A stretch of DNA of 6,683 nt from an uncultured Halioglobus sp. GTDB lineage: Bacteria; Pseudomonadota; Gammaproteobacteria; Pseudomonadales; Halieaceae. Below the pieces are notes generated by a model. That model was not told the origin of the DNA, ran no database searches, and saw only the letters and a program-made list of their open reading frames with translations. The stretch lies in NCBI GenBank assembly GCA_905480565.1, contig CAJQQW010000142.1, forward strand, positions 1-6,683, written 5' to 3'. Of the stretch, positions 1-4,669 are shown piece after piece (within the stretch, counting starts at the first letter, position 1; every line of letters starts with the position of its first letter). A program made the translations under genes and the position numbers.

Positions 1-105
1 AATAGAAAAAATGATATTGAATAGAACGAAGAACCAATATTCTTTTCGCTGTGCTCTTCCTCCAAATACCGCATATTTTTTTAACGCGTCTAGATACCAT
101 TTCAT
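1..105 (-). CDS. DUF805 family inner-membrane protein, N-terminal part
   Basis: Only the first 35 codons are in the window; the frame is still open at position 1. The N-terminus reads MKWYLDALKKYAVF, then GGRAQRKEYWFF, the DUF805 (YhaH/YhaI-type) signature of a short amphipathic start followed by F-x-GRAxRKEYW at about residues 14-25, then the beginning of a first hydrophobic helix. The ATG at 103-105 is preceded by a strong ribosome binding site (CGGAGG, 7 nt spacing). Full DUF805 proteins are usually around 110-150 residues with several membrane helices and have no established biochemical function. It is the last cassette seen in the direction of transcription. Confidence 0.85.
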   Translation of the reverse strand, partial: MKWYLDALKKYAVFGGRAQRKEYWFFVLFNIIFSI

Positions 106-202
106 AAAAGCCTCCGGAATGATTGCAAAACGATATAGTCAGGGAGTGAGCACGTACTTTTCATCTAGCTGTCACAGTAAGTTGCCGAAACCGCTCAGCA
201 CC

Positions 203-230
203 TGGGGTGTTCCAGCTGCCATACACCCCA
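203..230. repeat. 8-bp perfect inverted repeat in the DUF427-DUF805 gap
   Basis: TGGGGTGT (203-210) pairs with ACACCCCA (223-230) across a 12-nt loop that itself contains CAGCTG. The hairpin sits between the DUF427 stop (249) and the DUF805 start (105), where an attC is expected. No T-run follows on the minus strand, so it does not look like an intrinsic terminator. A flanking GCTAGAT (minus strand, 163-169) resembles the variant right boxes at other sites, and CGATACG (near 240-246) could be a decayed left box, but neither is consensus. It is probably the core of a degenerate attC. Confidence 0.4.
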
Positions 231-248
231 TCTATCACGTATCGCTAC

Positions 249-530
249 TCAGCTTACTATTTCTACTCCACGCCAAAACGCCACCATGCCCTCGATATTT
301 TTTGCTTTTTCCTTCGCATCAGCATAATACCATGCAGCGCCTTCGTTCGTTTCACCTTCAACGATAACGTCATAGTAGCTAGCGGTTCCCTTCCAGGGGC
401 AAGAGGATGATTTCTGGCATGGCTTAAAATAGTCATCATTGATAGATTCAGAAGGAAAATAATGGTTTCCTTCTACAATTACAGTCTCACTACTCTCCGC
501 CAGAACATGATTTTTCCAAATAGCTCTCAT
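249..530 (-). CDS. DUF427 domain protein
   Basis: This 93-residue protein matches the full length of the DUF427 fold (Pfam PF04248, also called NTP_transf_9). Recognisable blocks are the start KxxWxxxVLAESxET (residues 2-16), the VEGNHYFPSESI block (19-30), the hallmark CPWKGTASYYDV (44-55) and the ending AWYYxDAK...VAFWRGVE. The biochemical role of the family is not established; members are small soluble beta-rich proteins. The ATG at 528-530 has an excellent ribosome binding site, AGGAGG with 9 nt spacing. A GTTAAGC box (minus strand, 575-581) lies about 45 bp upstream, so the gene starts soon after the cassette boundary. Family assignment is firm; function is unknown. Confidence 0.92.
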   Translation of the reverse strand: MRAIWKNHVLAESSETVIVEGNHYFPSESINDDYFKPCQKSSSCPWKGTASYYDVIVEGETNEGAAWYYADAKEKAKNIEGMVAFWRGVEIVS

Positions 531-574
531 GTCACTAAACCTCCTTATATTGAAATTATGAAGCGCACTTGCTG

Positions 575-588
575 GCTTAACGTTTTAA
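575..588 (-). other. abutting cassette core boxes (possible attC remnant)
   Basis: On the minus strand TTAAAAC (582-588) is followed directly by GTTAAGC (575-581). The second is a perfect GTTRRRY box and the first resembles a left RYYYAAC-type box. A normal attC would have roughly 45-130 bp of structured sequence between them, and here there is none. The TAA stop of the upstream membrane-protein gene lies in the first box. This fits deletion of the attC stem, which would fuse two cassettes, but a chance GTTAAGC cannot be excluded. Confidence 0.35.
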
Positions 589-899
589 CTTTTTGGACTT
601 TTCCTGAGTCCCAATATACCTAAAAACGAAGCAAAGATACCTAAAAAAACGCAAGCTCCCCATAAACGTAATTCCTGCTGTTGAGAAGCAAGTAAAGCTT
701 GGGTGGCATCGGGATAAGGCAGTCCTGCCGCCGAGAATTTTACGAAACTGTATACAGCACCAAGTACTGAAGTGAAAAACAGGATCCCGCTTGCGATCTT
801 CATCATGCGCAAGCTAACGTTTATTCTTGTCATGTTTTGATTACAAAATGCGAGCGATTTCGACATTTTCAGCGCTGATTCTTTGGGGCTTTTTTCCAT
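585..899 (-). CDS. small two-helix membrane protein, family not recognised
   Basis: The frame encodes 104 residues with two clear hydrophobic segments at about 34-55 and 79-98. A polar Gln-rich loop (70-77) lies between them, and the short basic tail LRKSPKS probably faces the cytoplasm. The N-terminal 30 residues are polar. No start has a convincing ribosome binding site. The ATG at 897-899 is given because it is first after the cassette boundary, but the in-frame ATG at 831-833 (residue 23, MTRINVSL) would place the first helix nearer the N-terminus and is a real alternative. The stop lies in the boundary boxes at 575-588. I do not recognise the family; small membrane proteins of this shape are common in cassette arrays. 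Confidence 0.62.
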   Translation of the reverse strand: MEKSPKESALKMSKSLAFCNQNMTRINVSLRMMKIASGILFFTSVLGAVYSFVKFSAAGLPYPDATQALLASQQQELRLWGACVFLGIFASFLGILGLRKSPKS

Positions 900-919
900 T
901 AAAACAGTCTACTTGCAAA

Positions 920-944
920 AAATAACGCCCACATCCTGTTAAGC
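920..944 (-). other. degenerate or truncated attC
   Basis: Twelve nucleotides after the stop of the zinc-ribbon gene the minus strand reads GCTTAAC (938-944), a perfect RYYYAAC match, and 11 nt later GCGTTATTT (box GTTATTT at 920-926, imperfect). The spacing is too short for a full attC. The arrangement looks like the right arm only (inner box plus crossover box), so the left arm may be lost or may lie within the end of the gene. Confidence 0.35.
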
Positions 945-955
945 GCCTCGTCGGC

Positions 956-1279
956 CTAGCCTTTCGCTTCCTTACCAGTATCTGCCACATAGTACTCCAG
1001 ACCACATTCAGAACAAGCAGACTGCCCTTTTGTCCTGCGCCCGGTACACCGAGGGCACCGCTGAAAGTGCTGCAACCGCATGGACGATAAACCAACAAAG
1101 ATAATGGTTATACCGAGAGCCAGAATCGCCAGAGGCGAAATATCATCGGGAAAAAGAAAAGTGAGGCTGGCAATACCAATAAAAACCACCAAAAGTATGA
1201 AGTGAATCTTCTTTAACCGAGACACTTTCTCGAGCTCCTCTCTCTCCTCGGCGTTAGGCACTGTGCTCAACTCGACCAC
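956..1279 (-). CDS. membrane protein with C-terminal zinc ribbon
   Basis: The 107-residue product has an acidic coil-like N-terminus (residues 9-24), two hydrophobic helices at about 25-44 and 48-66, then a CxxC-x10-CxxCG zinc ribbon (Cys75, Cys78, Cys89, Cys92) in the cytoplasmic tail. I recognise no specific family. The first possible start is GTG at 1277-1279, overlapping the attC right box and directly abutting the stop of a 19-codon ORF that runs through the attC (1280-1339); there is no separate ribosome binding site for it. A second candidate is GTG at 1223-1225 (VSRLKKIHFIL), which has AGGAG 9 nt upstream and would give an 89-residue protein. The zinc ribbon suggests metal-stabilised or nucleic-acid/protein contact at the membrane, which is inference. 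Confidence 0.65.
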   Translation of the reverse strand: MVELSTVPNAEEREELEKVSRLKKIHFILLVVFIGIASLTFLFPDDISPLAILALGITIIFVGLSSMRLQHFQRCPRCTGRRTKGQSACSECGLEYYVADTGKEAKG

Positions 1280-1334
1280 TTAACGCCAGTGGCAACCGCT
1301 TATCGGCCGCCCCTGATGCCCGTACTTGTTATCG
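1278..1334 (-). other. attC recombination site (57 bp)
   Basis: The minus strand has CGATAAC (1328-1334) followed by the common AAGTACGGGC left arm, and ends with TTGCCACTGGC and the perfect right box GTTAAGT (1278-1284). Internal complementary segments (GGGCA with TGCC, and CCG/CGG around a short loop) allow the folded form. The short length is within the attC range. The downstream zinc-ribbon gene starts within the right box. Confidence 0.72.
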
Positions 1335-1339
1335 TGCAT
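1280..1339 (-). CDS. 19-aa ORF spanning an attC (possible leader peptide)
   Basis: An ATG at 1337-1339 has AAGGA 8 nt upstream (1348-1352) and opens 19 codons (MHDNKYGHQGRP...HWR) that cross the whole attC. The TAA stop (1280-1282) touches the GTG start of the zinc-ribbon gene with no gap. This geometry suits translational coupling: ribosomes loaded here would unwind the attC hairpin and re-initiate on a gene lacking its own ribosome binding site. A short coupling ORF of this kind (ORF-11) is known at attI1 of class 1 integrons. The peptide need not have a function. The reading depends on the GTG being used. Confidence 0.35.
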   Translation of the reverse strand: MHDNKYGHQGRPISGCHWR

Positions 1340-1364
1340 TTCTATGGTCCTTTTGAGCCGCTTT

Positions 1365-1422
1365 GCATAATGGCTGGCTTTCGATACTAAACTTGATTGT
1401 ATCGCCTACAACTTAGTTATGC
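1365..1422 (-). other. attC recombination site (58 bp)
   Basis: The minus strand starts with GCATAAC (1416-1422) and ends with ATTATGC (1365-1371), so the outer ends are complementary (GCATAA with TTATGC). Inside, GCGATAC...GTATCG forms a perfect 6-bp stem (1382-1387 with 1399-1404) around an 11-nt loop, flanked by GGC/GCC. The right box has A in place of the first G of GTT. The site lies 45 nt after the stop of the DUF1330-like gene. Confidence 0.6.
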
Positions 1423-1467
1423 AGCTACTGTTCCCAGTATTCCACCGAGTCTGCGGTCTGTCGGTTT

Positions 1468-1896
1468 TCACTCACTAAACGGTGCACCCGCGAGATGCAA
1501 CATTGTATGGTTTGCCAAAGCGGCCTTCCTATGCCTCGACGCAGCCTGAAAATCTGGATCAGACAGCATTAGCATAAACGCTTTACGTGTTGGAAAATAC
1601 ATCATCGCTGCCAAATCCCAGTGTGGACTAGAGGGCCCGATCATTACTTGGTCTATAGGTGTACTAAAAACAACTCTACCGCCGCTCTCAAGAATGAAAC
1701 TGCCTGCAATCTCTCCGTATCGGGCGTAGGCCTCTCTTCCAGTGATGTCCGCCTCGGAAGTACCGTACTCAGGGTCTTCCCGTTCGTACCTCGCATTGTC
1801 ATTAAAGTGAAATAGGTTTAAAGCTGCTACAGGCTCTCCCTCAGGTAGTGATTGCAATTTTTCTATCTGCTCTTCGGTGGGTATCAGCACAGACAT
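1468..1896 (-). CDS. DUF1330-like dimeric alpha/beta-barrel protein
   Basis: With the ATG at 1894-1896 the product is 142 residues. That start has GGAG 6 nt upstream and is preferred over an in-frame GTG at 1908. The sequence fits the DUF1330/dimeric alpha-beta barrel group: a first strand VAALNLFHFN (23-32), a helix REAYARYGEIAGSFILESGGRV (54-75, broken by GG), WDLAAMMYFPTRKAFMLML (93-111) and the helix SDPDFQAASRHRKAAL (112-127). Members are ferredoxin-like folds that dimerise, and the family has no fixed reaction. It is soluble with no signal peptide. It is a single-gene cassette, its stop 45 nt ahead of the attC at 1365-1422. Family is likely, function unknown. Confidence 0.82.
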   Translation of the reverse strand: MSVLIPTEEQIEKLQSLPEGEPVAALNLFHFNDNARYEREDPEYGTSEADITGREAYARYGEIAGSFILESGGRVVFSTPIDQVMIGPSSPHWDLAAMMYFPTRKAFMLMLSDPDFQAASRHRKAALANHTMLHLAGAPFSE

Positions 1897-1923
1897 AAAG
1901 GACTCCACTTTCTAATTGATGAC

Positions 1924-2013
1924 GCATAGCGCAATTTATACGAGCTGGCGAACTGAAAAACAGTTTATTAATCAGAATTGTCGCGGGTAATACAGTCAGA
2001 CAAAGTGTTGTGT
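1924..2013 (-). other. attC-like site (about 90 bp), variant right box
   Basis: Three nucleotides after the stop of the SpoIIAA-like gene the minus strand has ACACAAC (2007-2013), which keeps AAC, and the site ends in GCGCTATGC (right box GCTATGC, 1924-1930), where consensus would have GCGTTATGC. Between them a perfect AACTG/CAGTT stem with a 5-nt loop (1955-1969) is visible. Position between two cassette genes supports the call; the boxes alone are weak. Confidence 0.42.
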
Positions 2014-2016
2014 AAA

Positions 2017-2382
2017 TTAGCCACCTACAATCCAATCTTTTGACGCGTCAATTTCATCAAAGGGAAACGTTTTAATTTCAGCACTGACAAAGTGATTAGC
2101 CACATCCTCTGCGATAACGCCAATTGCCGAGTCCGTTGAAAAAGCGATTTTCGATATGTATTTCTGGTGATCTTTAACAAACTTGAGGTGCGTCAACCAC
2201 GAGCCGAGGGAATCCCAACCTGGAAATTTTCTTGTATGAATAATAATTCCTTTAAGCGTCTCGTTACTCTCTATGTACGGATCAATTTTCTGTGAAACAG
2301 AAGAGAAATCCTCTTTTGAAATCGCCCCATCAGGCTGAAGAATGGCGATACCTGCTGTCTCATCAAGTGTAACCTTTAACAT
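2017..2382 (-). CDS. SpoIIAA-like (STAS/SEC14-fold) protein
   Basis: The product is 121 residues from the ATG at 2380-2382, which has AGGGGG 6 nt upstream; an in-frame TTG at 2388 lacks spacing for a ribosome binding site. It matches the SpoIIAA-like family (PF11964) along its length: an opening strand MLKVTLDETAGIAILQPDG (1-19), DPYIES (34-39), IIIHTRKFPGWDSLG (46-60), a helix with FVKDHQKYI (68-76), and the closing HFVSAEIKTFPFDE (97-110) with DWIVGG at the end. The fold resembles the STAS domain of anti-sigma-factor antagonists, but this subgroup lacks an assigned role and often occurs as a stand-alone gene. It is soluble. The stop is 3 nt before the attC left box, a normal cassette arrangement. 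Confidence 0.9.
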   Translation of the reverse strand: MLKVTLDETAGIAILQPDGAISKEDFSSVSQKIDPYIESNETLKGIIIHTRKFPGWDSLGSWLTHLKFVKDHQKYISKIAFSTDSAIGVIAEDVANHFVSAEIKTFPFDEIDASKDWIVGG

Positions 2383-2398
2383 TCGCAACCCCCTTACA

Positions 2399-2485
2399 AC
2401 TTAACATTTACATGGCGCATCAAGCAGGGCGCGCTGCACGACCTTTGCCGGCGGGTCGCAACACTACTGCCTTGCCTTGTTACAC
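2399..2485 (-). other. attC recombination site (87 bp)
   Basis: On the minus strand GTGTAAC (2479-2485) with AAGGCAAGGCAG forms the left arm, and CTGCTTGATGC...GTTAAGT the right arm, ending in a perfect GTTRRRY box (2399-2405). AAGGCAG pairs with CTGCTT in the folded form, and the centre is GC-rich. The TAA stop of the tautomerase-fold gene lies inside the left box. This is one of the clearest sites in the window. Confidence 0.75.
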
Positions 2486-2866
2486 GTTGACTTTGTACTT
2501 GAGATCTTTAGCTTCATCGCCAGTCATCCCCCGAAAACCCCATTGATAGGGCTGCTGTTCTTGAATGGTAATCTCGACGTCGATCGGTAGTAACGATAGC
2601 TGCCCTTCAAGTTCACGAAACATCGCCTTAATCAGTTTTTTCTGTGTTTCGGGCTGCCTTCCAGCCATCATATTGATCTCGATGACGGTGTACGCATCGC
2701 TACGACCGTCAGGATAGTAAAAGTTTTTCTTGTCTAAAGGAACAAATCGGTGAGCCCTTTTATCTTCAGGCAGACCTAAAACGGACTGCATACAACTATG
2801 AATGACATCCGAAAGTTTCGCTTTGATCGGATTTAGATTCTCTTTTATTCCATAAACTACAATCAT
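2480..2866 (-). CDS. tautomerase-fold protein (Tautomerase_2 type) lacking Pro-1
   Basis: The 128-residue product resembles the Tautomerase_2 group of the 4-oxalocrotonate tautomerase/MIF superfamily: IxxYGIKExLxPxKxxLSDVIHSC (2-25), VLGLPEDKRAHRF (29-41), FYYPDGRSDAYTVIEINM (49-66), AGRxxETQKKLI (68-79), DVEITIQE (96-103) and WGFRG (109-113). Classical members use the N-terminal proline freed by removal of Met1 as the catalytic base. Here residue 2 is isoleucine, so that chemistry is not expected; either the function differs or the group uses other residues. The ATG at 2864-2866 has only a weak upstream GAG. The stop lies in the attC left box, so this is a complete single-gene cassette. Confidence 0.85.
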   Translation of the reverse strand: MIVVYGIKENLNPIKAKLSDVIHSCMQSVLGLPEDKRAHRFVPLDKKNFYYPDGRSDAYTVIEINMMAGRQPETQKKLIKAMFRELEGQLSLLPIDVEITIQEQQPYQWGFRGMTGDEAKDLKYKVNV

Positions 2867-2882
2867 AATTAATCTCTAGAAT

Positions 2883-2932
2883 ATGCAACGTTGCCAATCA
2901 CCGAGAGACTGGGTGACTCCGTGTGGTTTGGT
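2883..2932 (-). other. attC-like site (about 50 bp)
   Basis: Ten nucleotides after the SMR stop the minus strand has ACCAAAC (2926-2932) and ends with GTTGCAT (2883-2889), each one mismatch from the attC box consensus. Inside, CCAA/TTGG and TCACC/GGTGA form a nested hairpin. The position between two cassette genes fits. Fifty bp is short, so the call is tentative. Confidence 0.45.
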
Positions 2933-2942
2933 CTTTATAGCT

Positions 2943-3272
2943 TCAATGGCTAGCCATTTTAGAAAATACATTGATCACGATTACACCCGATACAATTAAT
3001 GCCATGCCAATTATTGCCGGCAGGTCGGGCACCTGCTTGAATAAAATTGCTGACACTATTGCCACCAGTACTATTCCCATTCCTGCCCAGATAGCATATG
3101 CAATGCCCACTGGAATAGACTGTAGTACAAGCGATAGAAAATAGAATGCTGCTCCATAACCTACAATCACAATAAGGCTTGGGACTAATCTTGTGAATTC
3201 ATCCGACGCTTTCAACGCATTAGTGGCAACAACCTCAGCGACTATTGCAATTGCAAGGTACCAGTACGCCAT
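2943..3272 (-). CDS. SMR-family multidrug transporter (EmrE/Qac-like)
   Basis: The 109-residue protein has the normal SMR length and four membrane helices (about 3-20, 32-50, 57-77, 84-103). It carries the essential membrane glutamate, Glu13 in IVAEVVAT (equivalent to EmrE Glu14), along with Tyr4, Tyr39, Tyr59, Trp62 in GIAYAIWAGMGIVL and the closing helix DLPAIIGMALIVSGVIVIN. Such proteins work as small antiparallel dimers in the inner membrane that exchange protons for quaternary ammonium or other lipophilic cations, though some SMR subgroups export guanidinium; the substrate here cannot be told. The ATG at 3270-3272 has GGAG 5 nt upstream. SMR genes (qac types) are well-known integron cassettes. 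The stop is 10 nt before the attC-like site at 2883-2932. Confidence 0.95.
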   Translation of the reverse strand: MAYWYLAIAIVAEVVATNALKASDEFTRLVPSLIVIVGYGAAFYFLSLVLQSIPVGIAYAIWAGMGIVLVAIVSAILFKQVPDLPAIIGMALIVSGVIVINVFSKMASH

Positions 3273-3290
3273 ATGTACTCCATTTTAATA

Positions 3291-3344
3291 CTCTAATGCT
3301 GTAAGCATGGGCGCGCGAGCGACCTATACATTGACTCGTTATGC
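3291..3344 (-). other. attC-like site (about 54 bp)
   Basis: The minus strand has GCATAAC (3338-3344), a good left box, 27 nt after the cupin stop. The best right box is ATTAGAG (3291-3297) in GCATTAGAG, where consensus would read GCGTTAGAY. The SMR ribosome binding site follows closely. A GC-rich GCGCGCG centre lies between. The left side is credible and the right box is degenerate. Confidence 0.48.
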
Positions 3345-3371
3345 ACGAATAGCTCACAGGTATTAGCACAG

Positions 3372-3821
3372 TCAGTCATCACTATTCACAACCACTTGAC
3401 CATGCTTCGCTGCTAGTTGCACAAGCCGATCACGATCCGGATTTTCCCATGAACCTTCTCGGTCAAAATCTTCATACATGTGTGAGGCGCCCTCATAAGA
3501 GGTCATGGAAAGGATCTCGCCGCCGCTCTCGCCAAATCGGTACCAGTGTGTGGTGTTGCCTGGGATATGAACCAGTGTGCCCTGCTTGGCCAGAGTCTCT
3601 GTATCGTCAACACCACAGACGACTTCGCCTTTGAGCACGAAAAATGACTCATCCCATGGGTGTAAATGTGGGCCGGGGCCCGTGCCCTCCGGGCCCACTT
3701 GGTGAAAAATCTCATAGCCCTCTGTCTCTTCGCCTGAGGCCAGAATAGTGATTGAGAATCCGGCGATATTGAGCGGGCGGGCACGCTCTTCGGGTGAAAC
3801 GATCACGCATTTTTTCGTCAT
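3372..3821 (-). CDS. single-domain cupin protein
   Basis: The 149-residue product carries both cupin motifs. Motif 1 is PHLHPWDESFFVLKG, giving metal ligands His52, His54 and Glu58; motif 2 is GTLVHIPGNTTHWYRF, giving His92 with the PG turn at 87-88. The 2-His-Glu-His set is complete, so a divalent metal is expected. The N-terminal part (10-40) forms the first strands, and the C-terminal tail (115-149) is acidic and helical. Single cupins include dioxygenases, isomerases and sensors, so the substrate cannot be assigned. The ATG at 3819-3821 has GGAGG with 7 nt spacing. It is a one-gene cassette followed by the site at 3291-3344. Confidence 0.9.
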   Translation of the reverse strand: MTKKCVIVSPEERARPLNIAGFSITILASGEETEGYEIFHQVGPEGTGPGPHLHPWDESFFVLKGEVVCGVDDTETLAKQGTLVHIPGNTTHWYRFGESGGEILSMTSYEGASHMYEDFDREGSWENPDRDRLVQLAAKHGQVVVNSDD

Positions 3822-3842
3822 ATCAGAACCTCCGATGCCAAA

Positions 3843-4049
3843 TCATATCTTGCTGACCTGTTTAGTGCTATTGCCATCTTCCCTTCGCGTAACTATCGGG
3901 TTTTCCCCTGCATGAATGCGCATTGTCGCTGCACAATAAATTCTGACTCCTAAAACGTCATGCATAGATGCCAGTGATGTTGCCTGCCTTACCTTGACTT
4001 GCTCGGTGTAGCTTTGATGTGCTTTATCTATATCCACCCATGCAACCAC
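3843..4049 (-). CDS. doubtful 68-aa ORF, unrecognised
   Basis: An open frame of 68 codons starts (ATG 4047-4049) inside the end of the TIGR02450 gene and ends 22 nt before the cupin start. Its polar product (MVAWVDIDKAHQSY... to ...TKQVSKI) has no membrane helix or motif that I recognise. There is no clear ribosome binding site, the first 7 codons overlap the preceding gene in another frame, and it covers the stretch where an attC should separate the two neighbouring cassettes (candidate at 3887-3985). It may be a genuine short coupled gene or just an open frame through an attC. Confidence 0.25.
   Translation of the reverse strand: MVAWVDIDKAHQSYTEQVKVRQATSLASMHDVLGVRIYCAATMRIHAGENPIVTRREDGNSTKQVSKI
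3887..3985 (-). other. possible attC between TIGR02450 and cupin cassettes
   Basis: A separator is expected here. The minus strand offers AGGCAAC (3979-3985) as left box and GTTACGC (3887-3893) as right box, the latter identical to the right box at 4526-4532. Inside lie a perfect 7-bp inverted repeat, TGCATGA (3909-3915) with TCATGCA (3958-3964), and a nested CATTGT/ACAAT stem (3921-3937). Box matches are imperfect and the left box lies 42 nt after the previous stop. Confidence 0.33.
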
Positions 4050-4243
4050 TTACTACTATCTTCCAGGTCATGCCAATCTATTTCAATTAAGCGCCTTGAC
4101 ATCACTGCTTCAATCAAACATAGAACGACAACGCCCCCTTCGTCGAACTCCACCTCGACAACTATAAAGTGCTTCTCCTTCTTTGTTGGCTTTGTTGCCG
4201 TCCACTTACTACGCAGCAGCTTATTCGGTTTTATTCTATTCAT
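4028..4243 (-). CDS. TIGR02450/DUF2389 family Trp-rich small protein
   Basis: The 71-residue product fits the TIGR02450 (DUF2389) family from end to end: MNRIKPNKLLRSKWTA at the N-terminus with Trp14, the KKEKHFIV block (21-28), an acidic strand VEFDEGG (31-37), EAVMSRR (45-51), IDWHDL with Trp57, and the C-terminal signature DSSKWLHGW with Trp66 and Trp70. It is soluble with no known activity. The ATG at 4241-4243 has GGAG 5 nt upstream, making it better than the in-frame GTG at 4246. A GCTAGAT box (4260-4266) lies just upstream, so the gene starts shortly after its cassette boundary. Family confident, function unknown. Confidence 0.92.
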   Translation of the reverse strand: MNRIKPNKLLRSKWTATKPTKKEKHFIVVEVEFDEGGVVVLCLIEAVMSRRLIEIDWHDLEDSSKWLHGWI

Positions 4244-4259
4244 CACGGCTCCATGTGAT

Positions 4260-4342
4260 ATCTAGCGCCTTGGAAAAACAATTTGAGTAGAACTCGCCTG
4301 AAAAAAACGCGCTCATCCAAAATTTCCGCGGTCAGGTTATTC
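4260..4342 (-). other. attC-like site (83 bp), variant right box
   Basis: The minus strand reads GAATAAC (4336-4342) at the left and GGCGCTAGAT (right box GCTAGAT, 4260-4266) at the right, where consensus would be GTTAGAT. Internal complementary segments (GGAAA with TTTCC, and AATTT...GAG with CTC...AAATT) allow a long imperfect hairpin. A TAA stop of the upstream open frame falls in the left box, the usual cassette pattern. Confidence 0.45.
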
Positions 4343-4669
4343 CAGTAGCCTGCGCTTTTTATGTGCTTTTATCGCCATGCTTTTTTCAGCTAATGCTCTG
4401 GCTGTCAGGTTTTGACACTACGCTAACACAGTTCTTGTATTGGTATCTTTAACCCGTTTCTCCAAATATTGTTGTCGCACTTTCACTCGACAAACAATGC
4501 CGACGGCACGGTCGACGGAGGCAACGCGTAACGAGCCCAGCGCAACTTTTTTAGCGACTGCAGTCGGCCTTGCTATTTTTATGATAGTTATATCGACGTC
4601 ATAATAGGTAAGGCGGCAGGTAAACCAAGCGAGAGGACGTTTACGCTCACCAGCGCTCCGAAGACCTTC
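4337..4669 (-). pseudogene. interrupted reading frame in the ORF-poor 4244-4587 stretch
   Basis: One minus-strand frame stays open for 83 codons (4669 to 4421), meets a single TAG at 4418-4420, then continues 26 more codons to a TAA inside the left box of the site at 4260-4342. The C-terminal part is basic (AIKAHKKRRLLE), as is the part before the TAG (VRQQYLEKRVKDTNTRT). No ATG, GTG or TTG start lies upstream of residue 60 of this frame; the first is a GTG near 4489 (MKVRQQYLEK). A decayed cassette gene ended by a nonsense mutation is possible, as are a short gene from that GTG or a chance open frame. Part of it overlaps the 55-codon ORF at 4588-4755 in another frame. I recognise no family. 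Confidence 0.22.
4526..4593 (-). other. attC-like site (68 bp) with central palindrome
   Basis: On the minus strand ATATAAC (4587-4593) contains the TAA stop of the 55-codon ORF and matches the left box at 4837-4843 exactly. The right box candidate is GTTACGC (4526-4532). A perfect 12-bp palindrome CGACTGCAGTCG (4555-4566) lies almost exactly at the centre. The outer arms pair poorly, so the call is tentative. Confidence 0.4.

Noticed and set aside
203..230. Intrinsic terminator for the DUF427 gene
   Set aside because: No U-tract follows the stem in the direction of transcription.
11..410. Two plus-strand frames (118 and 67 codons) at the left edge
   Set aside because: They are antisense to the DUF805 and DUF427 genes, which have clear family motifs and ribosome binding sites.
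841..1098. Minus-strand 85-codon frame over the zinc-ribbon gene end and the next gene start
   Set aside because: It lies across two better genes in another frame, crosses the boundary site and has no motif or ribosome binding site.
1841..2035. 64-codon minus-strand frame (CRWLIYTTLCLTVLPATILINKLFF) across the 1909-2016 gap
   Set aside because: It has a hydrophobic stretch but overlaps the ends of both flanking genes and spans the expected attC; there is no ribosome binding site.
3503..3784. Minus-strand 93-codon frame inside the cupin gene
   Set aside because: It is a shadow of the cupin gene in another frame, with Arg/Ser/Ala-rich composition and no domain.
3999..4265. Plus-strand 88-codon frame (HLLLSSRSCQS...)
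   Set aside because: It is antisense to the TIGR02450 gene, whose family match is strong along its whole length.
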